From assembly GCA_036244855.1 (NCBI GenBank), contig BQKZ01000278.1:48622-112621 (forward strand): a stretch of 64,000 nucleotides of DNA. The letters run 5' to 3'. The translations under genes and the position numbers were made by a program. Below the pieces are notes generated by a model that was given only the letters and a program-made list of their open reading frames with translations, was not told where the DNA came from and did not search any database. Below, in pieces: positions 60,501 to 63,837 of the stretch (positions within the stretch are counted from its first letter, which is position 1; every line of letters begins with the position of its first letter). The stretch comes from Temnopleurus reevesii (taxonomy: Eukaryota; Echinodermata; Echinoidea; Temnopleuroida; Temnopleuridae).

Positions 60501-60547
60501 TCGTCTTGTCTGAAGAAACGGAGCATGGAGAGGAATCAGAAATCTGA
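361..60547 (+). CDS. ank: Ankyrin gene, 3' part (ZU5-C to C-terminus), spliced
   Basis: Gene-level entry; exons are listed separately. The product is a large adaptor linking membrane proteins to the spectrin-actin skeleton. Domain order read across exons is end of ZU5-N, ZU5-C, UPA, an acidic/charged linker, a death domain, a helical charged segment, a giant acidic repeat tail and the conserved ankyrin C-terminus. Family signatures include [49 protein letters not shown] and VTRK near the end. The N-terminal ankyrin repeats lie outside the window. Exon phases are consistent from 361 to the stop at 60545-60547, except for an in-frame TAG at 39617-39619. The segment 9329-12306 is a misplaced duplicate and should be left out of the transcript model. 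Its first exon (9329-9538) belongs upstream of 361. No other protein gene is evident on either strand. Confidence 0.93.
500..1250 (+). repeat. Tandem array of the exon 3' end plus donor, about 145 bp unit
   Basis: Five copies plus a partial sixth start near 506, 649, 794, 940, 1081 and 1222. Each unit has the last ~60 nt of the ZU5-C exon, its splice donor (ACAGGT or ACGGGT) and the first ~85 nt of the intron, including TCTGAACACA and GTGTTCAGATGT. Only the first copy is attached to a full exon. The copies lack a convincing acceptor and probably are non-coding, though the exonic part is well conserved. Confidence 0.9.
1251..1744. other. Intron remainder, no other feature
   Basis: AT-rich intron between the tandem array and the next exon. 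I see no gene, RNA or recognisable element. Confidence 0.6.
1745..1841 (+). CDS. ank: Ankyrin exon: end of ZU5-C
   Basis: Acceptor CTTTAG|GTGG, donor GCAAG|GTGAGG; 97 nt, phase 1 in, phase 2 out. It encodes [18 protein letters not shown] and then [13 protein letters not shown], closing ZU5-C just before UPA. Near-identical copy at 11092-11188. Confidence 0.95.
1842..2330. other. Intron, nothing recognisable
   Basis: AT-rich intron. The other haplotype segment carries a diverged version at 11189-11659 with small indels. No coding or RNA feature seen. Confidence 0.6.
2331..2559 (+). CDS. ank: Ankyrin exon: UPA domain, first half
   Basis: Acceptor CCGTAG|ATTC, donor TTGAG|GTAGGA; 229 nt, phase 2 in, phase 0 out. 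Starts with [12 protein letters not shown], then [39 protein letters not shown] and EVARSKFVE. This is the UPA domain conserved in UNC5, PIDD and ankyrins; human ankyrin-B has ARFWLADC and VPYMAKFVVFAK here. A near-identical copy is at 11660-11888. Confidence 0.95.
2560..3234. other. Intron with one PIF/Harbinger-like MITE
   Basis: Apart from the inverted-repeat element at 2787-2947, only AT-rich intron is visible. Confidence 0.6.
2787..2947. mobile_element. MITE with GGGGGTGTTGC terminal repeat and TAA target duplication
   Basis: Left end TAA|GGGGGTGTTGC, right end (imperfect) AACACTTCC|TAA. A 3-bp TAA duplication with a G-rich terminus is typical of PIF/Harbinger-type non-autonomous elements. 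The interior resembles the element at 36790-36963 in the same orientation but is more decayed. Confidence 0.6.
3235..3336 (+). pseudogene. ank: Truncated duplicate of the next UPA exon, ends in a stop
   Basis: Acceptor ATAAAG|GTTC. It reads [18 protein letters not shown] as in the complete exon 256 bp downstream, then diverges and stops at TGA 3334-3336. No donor follows. It is in frame with the preceding exon, so its use would give an ankyrin truncated inside UPA. The simplest reading is a broken exon copy from a tandem duplication. Confidence 0.75.
3491..3742 (+). CDS. ank: Ankyrin exon: UPA domain, second half
   Basis: Acceptor GTGTAG|GTTC, donor GTCAAG|GTAAGA; 252 nt (84 codons), phase 0-0. 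It carries [55 protein letters not shown] and [12 protein letters not shown]. Vertebrate ankyrins have [16 protein letters not shown] and CNLNITLP here, so the UPA domain ends in this exon. Confidence 0.95.
3843..3919 (-). repeat. Short TTAACCCATT-ended dispersed element
   Basis: The reverse complement aligns with 28570-28650: both share CCCTGCACAAAGT and end in TTAACC/GGTTAA inverted termini. Probably a tiny non-autonomous element. Confidence 0.5.
4167..4313. mobile_element. MITE, GGGGGTGTTGC termini, TAA target duplication
   Basis: Left TAA|GGGGGTGTTGC, right GCAACATCTCC|TAA. Ends match the elements at 2787, 30055 and 36790, but the interior is unrelated, as if another member of the same superfamily. 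Confidence 0.65.
4563..4616 (+). CDS. ank: Ankyrin exon: Ser/Glu-rich linker
   Basis: Acceptor GAAAAG|GTGA, donor GATGAG|GTATTT; 54 nt, phase 0-0. It encodes [18 protein letters not shown], a run of alternating acidic and serine residues that looks like a CK2 substrate (inference). Position directly after UPA fits the acidic linker before the death domain in vertebrate ankyrins (ESESDQEQEEE type). The acceptor region is duplicated 99 bp upstream (exon-like start at 4464). Confidence 0.8.
4617..6699. other. Intron, one inverted-repeat element
   Basis: About 2.1 kb of AT-rich intron. Apart from the element at 6313-6443 I see no gene, RNA or array. Confidence 0.6.
6313..6443. mobile_element. 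MITE with 18-bp terminal inverted repeats
   Basis: Left terminus TGGGGCCTGTAACATAAA and the reverse complement of the right terminus differ at one base. Inside is a perfect 26-bp palindrome (ACTTACGATAAAT and its complement). About 131 bp, non-coding; superfamily not determined. Confidence 0.7.
6700..6723 (+). CDS. ank: Ankyrin microexon, 24 nt
   Basis: Acceptor TATAG|GAAT, donor GGCGAG|GTATGG. Encodes EYKMEKGE in phase 0-0, so inclusion or skipping keeps frame. Too short for homology; supported by both splice sites, phase and charged composition like its neighbours. Confidence 0.65.
6724..7943. other. Intron, nothing recognisable
   Basis: AT-rich intron without coding, RNA or repeat features that I can support. 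Confidence 0.6.
7944..7964 (+). CDS. ank: Ankyrin microexon, 21 nt
   Basis: Acceptor TTCACAG|CGAG, donor CCCAG|GTAATG. Encodes REQYTTQ, phase 0-0. The acceptor has a good pyrimidine tract. One of three consecutive symmetric microexons in the UPA to death-domain linker. Confidence 0.65.
7965..9327. other. Intron, AT-rich, simple repeats
   Basis: Contains a TA-rich run near 8665-8680, a GAAATT run near 9020-9045 and TACATGTA words. The last 39 bases (9288-9326) reappear at 12308-12346. Confidence 0.6.
9328..9328. other. Assembly gap marker (single N), left
   Basis: Single N that marks a contig join. Sequence to the right starts inside or at the edge of an ankyrin exon that belongs upstream of position 361. 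Confidence 0.8.
9329..9538 (+). CDS. ank: Ankyrin exon (partial 5'): end of ZU5-N / start of ZU5-C
   Basis: Truncated at its left edge by the N. Reads [20 protein letters not shown], then [39 protein letters not shown] and KIKVGLQ, with donor CTGCAG|GTGAGA (phase 0). Vertebrate ankyrins have [20 protein letters not shown] and IGPEGGILSSTTVP here. In the real gene it lies directly before the AQPVG exon, as it does within this contig (9538 to 10177). Confidence 0.9.
9557..9900 (+). repeat. Dispersed non-coding repeat with CCGTCCGTCCGT tract
   Basis: Begins TGCCTCTGCCACC, followed by GGTGGTGCCGGAGGCATTAT and a CCGT microsatellite, then the sequence also found at 1-110. I recognise this as an abundant dispersed family in marine invertebrates; the exact family name is not determined. 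The remaining intron to 10023 holds nothing else. Confidence 0.6.
10024..10062 (+). pseudogene. ank: Fragment duplicate of the AQPVG exon start
   Basis: TTGCAG|GCTCAACTAGTTTAC resembles the true exon start 153 bp downstream (CAG|GCTCAACCAGTTGGC), followed by AACGATGTCATCAAGAAGG, then decays. Acceptor retained, coding lost. Another duplication across a splice site. Confidence 0.7.
10177..10381 (+). CDS. ank: Ankyrin exon, second haplotype copy: ZU5-C central part
   Basis: Same 205-nt exon as 361-565 with identical protein and a few silent differences (ATA/ATC, CCA/CCG, GGG/GGA, AAC/AAT, TAT/TAC). The near absence of amino-acid change fits alleles or a very recent copy. Confidence 0.9.
10320..10690 (+). 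repeat. Tandem array of exon 3' end, second haplotype, 3 copies
   Basis: Copies start near 10320, 10467 and 10612; unit about 146 bp as at 500-1250 but with only three copies, and copies 2 and 3 have a diverged exon part (CCTGAAATATAACAGG). The difference in copy number indicates a variable array. Confidence 0.85.
10691..11091. other. Intron with a hairpin
   Basis: Around 10987-11040 the stretch AATTGAAGAGAGTTGATCAA pairs with TTGATCAACTCTCTTCAATT about 15 nt downstream, a 20-bp inverted repeat. No coding feature. Confidence 0.65.
11092..11188 (+). CDS. ank: Ankyrin exon, second haplotype copy: end of ZU5-C
   Basis: Matches 1745-1841 with a silent GGC/GGT change. Acceptor TCGCAG|GTGG, donor GCAAG|GTAGGT. 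Confidence 0.9.
11660..11888 (+). CDS. ank: Ankyrin exon, second haplotype copy: UPA first half
   Basis: Same protein as 2331-2559 with silent changes. Donor TTGAG|GTAGGA. The following UPA exon is missing from this contig, which ends at the N (12307). Confidence 0.9.
11889..12306. other. Intron at the end of the misplaced contig
   Basis: Diverged counterpart of about 2560-2750. No feature. Confidence 0.55.
12443..12469 (+). CDS. ank: Ankyrin microexon, 27 nt
   Basis: Acceptor GGCTCAG|CAGA, donor ACAAAG|GTATAA. Encodes QKEQKMYTK, phase 0-0. Third consecutive symmetric microexon after those at 6700 and 7944. Confidence 0.65.
12470..15062. other. Intron, about 2.6 kb
   Basis: AT-rich. An exon-like stretch at 13169-13219 with good splice sites has a TAA in the required frame and is not annotated. 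TA-rich run near 14567-14590. Nothing else recognised. Confidence 0.55.
15063..15147 (+). CDS. ank: Ankyrin exon: linker before the death domain
   Basis: Acceptor TTGTAG|GAGC after a long pyrimidine tract; donor CAATGA|GTAAGT; 85 nt, phase 0 in, phase 1 out. Encodes [20 protein letters not shown] and TFLQDPSM. Reading phase joins the death-domain exon to form SPKS. No family motif. Confidence 0.85.
15148..15977. other. Intron with a duplicated piece of the next exon
   Basis: Unexplained GC-richer block at 15455-15620. The region 15725-15865 is a tandem copy of 15900-16035, including a false start of the death-domain exon. Confidence 0.6.
15803..15861 (+). pseudogene. ank: Truncated duplicate of the death-domain exon start
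   Basis: AACACAG|GTCCTAAGAG matches the true exon start 175 bp downstream for about 57 nt (CAACGGGCGGAGATCCGATT shared), then breaks at CAGGCG into intron. Acceptor kept, no donor; the intron 5' of it is duplicated too. Confidence 0.85.
15978..16181 (+). CDS. ank: Ankyrin exon: death domain, main part
   Basis: Acceptor AACACAG|GTCC, donor CGACAA|GTAAGT; 204 nt, phase 1-1. Encodes [40 protein letters not shown] and [19 protein letters not shown]. The pattern W..L...LG.....I..I......QA...L..W is the ankyrin death domain (vertebrate [20 protein letters not shown]). It lies C-terminal to ZU5-ZU5-UPA as expected. Confidence 0.95.
16182..16902. other. Intron, nothing recognisable
   Basis: Contains an AAATAAATAGAT-like run near 16555-16640 and no other feature. 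Confidence 0.55.
16903..17052 (+). CDS. ank: Ankyrin exon: end of the death domain
   Basis: Acceptor CTTTCAG|GTGA, donor AATCAG|GTTAGT; 150 nt, phase 1-1. Encodes [20 protein letters not shown] and [35 protein letters not shown] corresponds to LVECLTKINRMDIVH of vertebrate ankyrins, the last death-domain helix. An internal GT at 16966 (CCTAG|GTAACT) is a possible alternative donor. Confidence 0.92.
17053..17936. other. Intron, nothing recognisable
   Basis: Ordinary AT-rich intron. Confidence 0.55.
17937..18007 (+). CDS. ank: Ankyrin exon: post-death-domain linker
   Basis: Acceptor TTCCAG|ATCG, donor TCTGGG|GTAAAT; 71 nt, phase 1 in, phase 0 out. Encodes [19 protein letters not shown] and LEFSG. 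It switches the gene to phase 0, which all exons to the giant exon then share. Confidence 0.85.
18706..18775 (+). repeat. GA / GAAA purine microsatellite
   Basis: Seventy bases of AG and GAAAGA repeats on the + strand. Confidence 0.9.
20193..20279 (+). CDS. Candidate alternative first exon of a short ankyrin isoform
   Basis: A GC-rich, coding-like island in AT-rich intron. ATG at 20193 opens [19 protein letters not shown] then [10 protein letters not shown], ending CAAATCAG|GTATGC in phase 0, which fits the next exon (21926). No AG acceptor lies close upstream of the ATG, which argues for a first exon. The alternative is a 30-nt internal exon starting after CGCTCAG at 20250. Either splices in frame to the coiled segment and giant exons and would omit ZU5, UPA and death domain. 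Inference only. Confidence 0.4.
21926..21964 (+). CDS. ank: Ankyrin 39-nt exon, copy 1
   Basis: Acceptor CAACACAG|GGCC, donor TTAGAG|GTATTA. Encodes [13 protein letters not shown], phase 0-0. First of four 13-codon exons. Confidence 0.8.
22570..22608 (+). CDS. ank: Ankyrin 39-nt exon, copy 2
   Basis: Acceptor ACATAG|GAGC, donor ATCCAG|GTACTA. Encodes [13 protein letters not shown], phase 0-0; amphipathic, helix-prone. Flanking introns of about 600 bp hold nothing recognisable. Confidence 0.8.
23257..23295 (+). CDS. ank: Ankyrin 39-nt exon, copy 3
   Basis: Acceptor CCCCCAG|GAGT, donor TCTGAG|GTACAT. Encodes [13 protein letters not shown], phase 0-0. Confidence 0.85.
23296..25339. other. Intron, about 2 kb
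   Basis: AT-rich; no coding, RNA or mobile feature supported. Confidence 0.55.
25340..25378 (+). CDS. ank: Ankyrin 39-nt exon, copy 4
   Basis: Acceptor GTTATAG|GACG, donor TATGAG|GTAATT. Encodes [13 protein letters not shown], phase 0-0. Confidence 0.85.
25571..25636 (+). CDS. Possible 66-nt optional exon
   Basis: After TTTGACAG an open phase-0 stretch reads [20 protein letters not shown] then IM, ending AATCATG|GTTTGT. Length is a multiple of three and the SLDDSEQ composition is tail-like, but the donor is weak and there is no homology. The rest of the intron to 26587 is featureless. Confidence 0.3.
26588..26680 (+). CDS. ank: Ankyrin exon: charged helical segment
   Basis: Acceptor TCGCTAG|GAGA, donor AAAGAG|GTAATC; 93 nt, phase 0-0. 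Encodes [19 protein letters not shown], then [12 protein letters not shown]. High Glu/Lys/Arg content predicts a helix continuing from the 39-nt exons. No named domain. Confidence 0.88.
26681..28345. other. Intron, possible retroelement remnant
   Basis: Two copies of a TGGGGGCTTGTC-type motif (27261 and 27402) resemble a tRNA-Pro primer binding site; see findings. No coding domain is visible nearby. The open stretch at 28035-28274 has no recognisable homology or splice context and is not called. Confidence 0.45.
28346..28375 (+). CDS. ank: Ankyrin exon, 30 nt
   Basis: Acceptor TTTATAG|GAGG, donor CCGCAG|GTATTG. Encodes [10 protein letters not shown], phase 0-0, Ser/Pro-rich. Confidence 0.78.
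28570..28650 (+). repeat. Short TTAACC-ended dispersed element
   Basis: Inverted termini TTAACCTATTGA and TTGATGGGTTAA around GTCCCTGCACAAAGTG; opposite-orientation relative at 3843-3919. Confidence 0.55.
30055..30212 (-). mobile_element. MITE, PIF/Harbinger-like, TAA target duplication
   Basis: TAA flanks both ends, with GGGTGTTGCTC and GAGCAACATCCCC termini. Its reverse complement matches 36790-36963 over nearly the whole length (shared ATCATTGTTTCATGCGCGT), so the same family sits in opposite orientation 6.6 kb away. Confidence 0.78.
30312..31274 (+). CDS. ank: Ankyrin giant exon A (321 codons)
   Basis: Acceptor CCCCTAG|AAGT, donor GCTGAG|GTACGC; 963 nt, phase 0-0. Ser/Thr/Glu/Pro-rich, predicted disordered. 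Opens with [20 protein letters not shown] and a [15 protein letters not shown] beta-like stretch. It contains three spaced motifs [22 protein letters not shown] and [11 protein letters not shown]. Together with exon 38258 it holds the place of the giant neuronal exon of vertebrate ankyrin-B/G and insect Ank2. The first ATG (30321) is internal; the acceptor and phase show that it is an internal exon. Confidence 0.92.
31275..34375. other. Long intron, about 3.1 kb
   Basis: AT-rich with an AATAAT microsatellite near 31966-31985. No gene or element supported. Confidence 0.55.
34376..34411 (+). CDS. ank: Ankyrin exon, 36 nt
   Basis: Acceptor CCCCCTAG|GATG, donor ATTGGG|GTAAGT. Encodes [12 protein letters not shown], phase 0-0. 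Strong splice sites. Confidence 0.8.
34412..37469. other. Long intron, about 3 kb
   Basis: Holds the MITE at 36790-36963. A GC-richer block at 36425-36520 is unexplained and has no donor. Nothing else seen. Confidence 0.55.
36790..36963 (+). mobile_element. MITE, PIF/Harbinger-like, best-preserved copy
   Basis: TAA|GAGGGTGTTGCTC and GAGCAACACCCCC|TAA; terminal inverted repeats extend inward as AAAAGTTGCAATTGATC against GATCTGCAGTTGATTTT. Centre contains GCGC palindromes. 174 bp, non-coding. Confidence 0.8.
37470..37529 (+). CDS. ank: Ankyrin exon, 60 nt
   Basis: Acceptor ACCACAG|GAGC, donor TCTGAG|GTAAGA. Encodes [20 protein letters not shown], phase 0-0. Confidence 0.85.
37530..38257. other. 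Intron, nothing recognisable
   Basis: AT-rich intron upstream of the giant exon; ends with the pyrimidine tract CTCGTTCTCTCTCTAG. Confidence 0.6.
38258..45031 (+). CDS. ank: Ankyrin giant exon B (2,258 codons, one in-frame TAG)
   Basis: Acceptor CTCTCTAG|ACGA, donor AGAGAG|GTATTA; 6,774 nt, phase 0-0. Very Glu/Thr/Val/Pro-rich, with no globular domain. Residues about 410-1090 hold 11 copies of a 62-64 residue unit with core [17 protein letters not shown], a [13 protein letters not shown] middle and an [17 protein letters not shown] joint. Later parts carry T/V-rich strands such as [19 protein letters not shown] and [17 protein letters not shown]. Near the end is [18 protein letters not shown], similar to the ankyrin C-terminal motif. 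Codon 454 (39617-39619) is TAG, with coding sequence of the same repeat on both sides. Equivalent in position to the giant exon of neuronal ankyrins, whose tails act in axons. Confidence 0.93.
39533..41510 (+). repeat. Coding tandem repeat, 11 units of about 186-192 nt
   Basis: Core KET-x4-EK-x-Q-x-VFD occurs near 39533, 39711, 39889, 40066, 40333, 40522, 40705, 40897, 41089, 41275 and 41468. Units 5-10 are the most similar and so the youngest. Unit 4 carries an extra block ([20 protein letters not shown]). Confidence 0.92.
39617..39619 (+). other. In-frame TAG stop inside giant exon B
   Basis: CTTGTT TAG GACTCA interrupts an otherwise open frame of 453 codons before and 1,854 after. By repeat alignment the TAG sits where other units have Ala. 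It also ends a potential 51-nt in-frame intron (39569-39619). Confidence 0.95.
45032..45184 (+). CDS. ank: Alternative C-terminus with a hydrophobic tail anchor
   Basis: If the donor at 45031/45032 is not used, the frame runs 50 more codons to TGA 45182-45184. It reads [32 protein letters not shown] and ends [22 protein letters not shown]. That is an uninterrupted 18-residue hydrophobic segment at the extreme C-terminus, the layout of tail-anchored membrane proteins. A poly(A) signal follows at 45391. Either this is an alternative terminal exon or a chance open intron; the hydrophobic ending right before the stop favours the first. Confidence 0.65.
   Translation, partial: VLRSDSSHRTPHALHDSNFGSTLMTWLSSIDPTVLIVCIGLLIVTLLMFL
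45391..45396 (+). terminator. Candidate poly(A) signal for the tail-anchored isoform
   Basis: AATAAA 207 bp after the TGA, with a second at 45687. AATAAA is common in AT-rich DNA, so this is supportive only. Confidence 0.4.
45397..48746. other. Long AT-rich intron (or 3' flank of the short isoform)
   Basis: About 3.3 kb with no coding, RNA or recognisable element. Confidence 0.55.
48747..48779 (+). CDS. ank: Ankyrin exon, 33 nt
   Basis: Acceptor GTTTCAG|GAGA, donor TCTGAG|GTACCG. Encodes [11 protein letters not shown], phase 0-0; continues from the giant-exon donor. Confidence 0.8.
48780..51265. other. Intron with polypyrimidine and polypurine stretches
   Basis: CT-rich tract 49030-49115 and a purine-rich tract 49495-49590 about 0.4 kb apart, mutually complementary in composition. 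ATTCA run at 51000-51020. Open stretches around 49656-50430 are pyrimidine-rich low complexity, not genes. Confidence 0.55.
51266..51386 (+). CDS. ank: Ankyrin exon: tail
   Basis: Acceptor CTCCACAG|CCAT, donor TGCAATG|GTATGT; 121 nt, phase 0 in, phase 1 out. Encodes [20 protein letters not shown] then [20 protein letters not shown]. From here on exons are phase 1-1. Confidence 0.88.
51387..52127. other. Intron, pyrimidine-rich
   Basis: Long T/C-rich stretch (51740-52060) before the next acceptor; no other feature. Confidence 0.6.
52128..52376 (+). CDS. ank: Ankyrin exon: acidic tail
   Basis: Acceptor CCCGCAG|ACTT, donor GTTTCCC|GTAAGT; 249 nt, phase 1-1. Encodes [40 protein letters not shown] and [21 protein letters not shown]-rich start. 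Its 3' third plus donor is repeated three times downstream. Confidence 0.9.
52281..53030 (+). repeat. Tandem copies of the exon 3' end plus donor, about 210 bp unit
   Basis: Besides the real exon end, copies lie at about 52477-52574, 52691-52790 and 52912-53010. All keep an open frame ([30 protein letters not shown] and [15 protein letters not shown]). Copies 3 and 4 keep a GTAAG donor; copy 2 has TTAAG. None has a phase-compatible acceptor that I can find. Confidence 0.88.
53365..53496 (+). CDS. ank: Ankyrin exon: tail
   Basis: Acceptor CATCTAG|CTTC, donor GGCGGAG|GTGATT; 132 nt, phase 1-1. Encodes [20 protein letters not shown] then [20 protein letters not shown]. Confidence 0.88.
53497..54293. 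other. Intron, nothing recognisable
   Basis: AT-rich intron. Confidence 0.6.
54294..54365 (+). CDS. ank: Ankyrin exon, 72 nt
   Basis: Acceptor GTCTTAG|CTGA, donor CCTAATG|GTGCGT; phase 1-1. Encodes [20 protein letters not shown] then LLPN. Confidence 0.83.
55270..55675 (+). repeat. Three tandem copies, about 135 bp unit
   Basis: Units share TTCATTCAAGC, CACAATAG, TTCATG and AACAGGTACTACACCTATTC; the last landmark recurs near 55342, 55480 and 55612. An inverted single copy lies at 63838-63960. Confidence 0.8.
55754..55927. mobile_element. MITE with 43-bp terminal inverted repeats
   Basis: Left arm starts GGCCGATTGCTCGAAATAGT and ends CTTCATGCTAA. The right arm is its reverse complement with three mismatches over 43 nt. 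174 bp overall; would form a stable hairpin as RNA. Confidence 0.85.
56025..56420 (+). repeat. Tandem repeat, about three copies
   Basis: Repeated phrases: GCTAGGAATTTCAGATGATT, TTACAATTTAGCAATACAGC and TTCAGCAATGCTAGATT. Confidence 0.75.
57398..57460 (+). CDS. ank: Ankyrin exon, 63 nt
   Basis: Acceptor TTCTTAG|AACC, donor ATGCCTG|GTGAGT; phase 1-1. Encodes [20 protein letters not shown] then P. The stretch before the next exon resembles vertebrate MPEIPPETVTEEEY. Confidence 0.85.
57461..57975. other. Intron, nothing recognisable
   Basis: AT-rich intron with poly-T runs. Confidence 0.6.
57976..58156 (+). CDS. ank: Ankyrin exon: conserved C-terminal tail, part 1
   Basis: Acceptor TTTTTAG|TTGA, donor GTCAGGAG|GTAAAT; 181 nt, phase 1 in, phase 2 out. 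Encodes [40 protein letters not shown] and [18 protein letters not shown]. The alternation of acidic block, short D-G turn and basic strand matches the EEEYIDEHGHTVVKKVTRK tail of vertebrate ankyrins. Confidence 0.92.
58207..58376 (+). mobile_element. Pogo/Tigger-like MITE remnant
   Basis: Begins CAGTCTTACCTCATTATAAC then GAGG, the classic pogo/Tigger-type terminus. Internal ATAACGAG and GTTATATC phrases. The right terminus (TTTATAACGAG) is incomplete. Confidence 0.55.
58620..59900 (+). repeat. Higher-order tandem array, about 640 bp period
   Basis: Seven cores (GTTGCTTTGTCAGAATTCTG then CTCTCTATGAAAATCATC) near 58630, 58760, 59026, 59162, 59409, 59670 and 59790. Most similar cores are ~640 bp apart (59026/59670, 59162/59790, 58760/59409), implying a three-core higher-order unit. 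Confidence 0.75.
60304..60547 (+). CDS. ank: Ankyrin last coding exon: conserved C-terminus
   Basis: Acceptor CCCATAG|GATC, stop TGA 60545-60547; phase 2 in. Encodes [40 protein letters not shown], then ends [28 protein letters not shown] matches VVKKVTRK of vertebrate ankyrins. GC content is clearly above the intron. Confidence 0.95.
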
Positions 60548-63400
60548 ATCTTCTCGCTTCCGTTTCATGTGACGCAGTGTTTATTGGATAATATCATATC
60601 CAACTGTATAACTTCTAGGGGTCAGGGGATCAAAACTCATTTGCAGTTACATAGCAAAATGATAGATATTAATTATGTTTCACTTTATTGATATCAAATG
60701 AAAAGGAATCAATAAGAATTATCCTAAAAAGTAGCAAATTCTCTCTAGTGCAGTGGCTTTGGCATATATTTTTGGATTTGCAGAGCGATTGCACGCATAG
60801 CAACCTTGAAACAAGTCATATTCTTTTGAAATGCACTAAAAAATATGCAACTGAGACAGATATGAAATAAGACAAATGTTGTCACTTTTATAAGCATACA
60901 ATCTTTTGATGAAACAATCATGGCTTTTATGGTATTGCTAATACGTAATCAATGATATAAAAGCTTTGACAATCAACTTTATGGGATATTTATCATAAGA
61001 ATGATATTTATGCGGACAAAAAGGGGACCGTAATTTCTCGCAGAATAATTCTTGAATCGTATGCTAATTGTAGATAATTGCCATGTAGGGATAGTGCAAG
61101 GATAAGGTCACTTGTCTAACATGACCTTTGACCTATGACCTCCAAGCAGAGAATATTGCTCTTGAATTTGCAAATTCATCATGTAATCTTTGTAATTCTT
61201 GTGATTGTTAAAATTGTTGTGTGTTTGTGTGTGTTATGAAAAATGCTTCATATATTTGTAGGATATTGTCTCTCAAGCATGTTAAATGGATTTGATAATG
61301 GATTTCTTCTCTTTTCAACCTGAATTTTTGGAGAGTTTGATAAATGTAGGAGAGAAGTTTACTCTAGCGTGATCTATGGGTGATCAAAATGTACTGTAGA
61401 TTTGAAATATTGATAATCAATTTGGTAAAAAATCTGAATCTTTTATTGAGATAAGAATTGGTATATGGGATTTGATTTTTCCATTCAGGCATGTATTGTA
61501 CTTTTCTTTGTTGCTTTTGTCTGTATAAACATTGATTGTGGAAAGAAATATAGCTTATTTGATAGAGAAAATGAATTTTTATCTTCGGATTCGCTCTGAA
61601 TGTTATTCTGATTTCATGTTGTCATGGAATTTATACTACTTTATTCTGTTTATATGATTTGTAGTGTTTTACTTGCCTTGGGTATTAGTTCTACCTAATC
61701 GATTTGTACCACAAAATTTCCAAAATCGTATTTATGAGAGACTATTTCTGGGTGTATCATAATTGCATATTTGCTTTTCTGTCATTTCAGTAGTTGTGAC
61801 ATAACGATTTCTCAAACCTAGAGAGGATTATGATCGTAGACTCTTGCCTGTTGGATAATGCTCGTAGATAGATAGATCGGCGTAAAGCTTCAATGAAATT
61901 TTTGTTTTACTGAAAGAGTATATTAATGCTGTATATGGCTTTGTATTATGATGAATATAAATGTAAATTGTTGATTAATTGAAATAATGAATTTAAATTC
62001 GTAACATTCTTCGTAAAATTTTAAGATGGTCGTTCTCATTTTTAGTGCATGCCTGTGCTGTTTTTGCAGTATCGTGATCCTCTAGTAGTGACCGTTGCCA
62101 TTACTCGTGCAGTACTTGTACATGTATGGTGTAAATCACCAAGAAATCCCAAGGGCAAATAAATTGGACAAACTGAACAGATCCCCATTTCAGACATCGC
62201 AATGGCTCTCGCATATAAATGAAATTTCCTTCCCTGTTATTCTGCAGAGAATTATAGAACAGATGTGAAACATGTTTGCTGACGGATAGGAAAGCTTCTC
62301 TTTTCTTTGTTTTGAGCCATTGTAAAAGCTTGAATGGTAGCTATTTACTTTGTCCAATTTTTTTTCTCCTATGATTACGTCGTGAATCCCTTGTGCATAA
62401 ACCCTTGAAATTTTATCATGTGACATTAATATTATTGAAAGTGCAAGAATTAAATAGAAATTTGCATAAGGCATGTTCTGATTTTTCTCTCTTTTCGCCA
62501 AAACAACAATAATAAACTGCATATAGATATGATATGAATCAATCATAAAAATGAAATATCTGAATTTAATCACATTATATGATTATTATATCATAGTGTT
62601 TGTTTGTAGTTATAGTGTGATGTTATAGGAATGAAATACAATATTGATTTTGATTTCCAAGTTTGACATCAGATGAGTATAATATATAAGCGATTTGATT
62701 GTTTCTTCAAGATAGCACATCCGCATTTTTTCCTGTCACAGTGATACATAATATATATATAGTTCAAATATACTTGTTGCAGTGCAGGTGAATAAAAGAA
62801 TAGACTAGGTTATGTTACTGCACTAAGCTATGAATAGATGTAGTAGCAGTGTTATTATACATCTATAAGACAAACGCTCGATTCGTAGAACTAAATCCTA
62901 GACAGACCCCTAGGGTCTATGTACAATGGCTGTACAAGAGTGTTATTTATGATAGCTAATACTATACTGGTGCGTATAAATGTCTGCATTGGATATAACT
63001 TTGATTACAGTCATTATTCCACTTGCTACAAACAAAAAAAAACATCAAGAAATTGTGATATTTTGAGTTCTTCCTTACAAAACGGGGGAGAAATTTCATA
63101 CGTTTTTTTCTCTCTCACTATCTTGTTCTTGTTTCCTTATGTGAATGTATAGATGAATTTCTCGTAGCTTTGAGATACATGTACGATTGAAGAAAGGAAA
63201 TAAATTATGGTAAGCAGGAAAGCGTGTGAATCAGTTGTTTGACGATTTAAAAAAAGAAATCATGTGCGTTTTATTCTAAGGGAGAATGGTTCAGCTGTCT
63301 GCACGTTCCCAGTAAATGAAGAAAAAAAAAACTTGATTTCTCGTTATCATGGTTGTCGTTATTTTTGTGTCGTTATTTTTGCGTCGGTAGGAGATCAGAA
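60548..63400 (+). other. 3' untranslated region and flank
   Basis: AT-rich, no further coding. Candidate AATAAA poly(A) signals at 62158, 62511, 62791 and 63199; the one in use cannot be chosen from sequence. Confidence 0.55.
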
Positions 63401-63403
63401 AAG

Positions 63404-63735
63404 CATTTCATGAAGATTGTTGCCAGTGACAACTAGTCAGGGCTGACTAATGCAATGAAATACTTGATTTTGATTGGATGAAAAGCACTTTCACCGACTG
63501 TTGCTATGGTAACCGCTGGAAAGTGACTGCTTGTCGCTGGTGACAAGCTTTATGAAACACCCTCCCTTAGGCACTGTTTCATGAGGATTGTAACCAGTGA
63601 CAACTAGTCAGCGCTGACTAATCCAATAAAATACTTGATTTTGATTGGATGAAAAGCACTTTCACTGACTGTTGCTATGGGAACTGTTGGAAGTGACTGC
63701 TTGTGCTGATGAGAAGCTTCATGAAACACCCTCCC
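63404..63735. mobile_element. Two adjacent copies of a MITE (about 163 bp each)
   Basis: Copies at 63404-63566 and 63572-63735 share GTGACAACTAGTCAG and TTGATTTTGATTGGATGAAA. Each has long imperfect terminal inverted repeats: TTTCATGAAGATTGT against the reverse complement of ACAAGCTTTATGAAA. Confidence 0.8.
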
Positions 63736-63837
63736 ATACTCGGCACTGAGAGCAAATGGGACGAAGGATTTGGACAAAGTAAACAACTTCAACTGATGCC
63801 TTTACAATAGCTAGATGCATATTAAAAATATCCTTCC

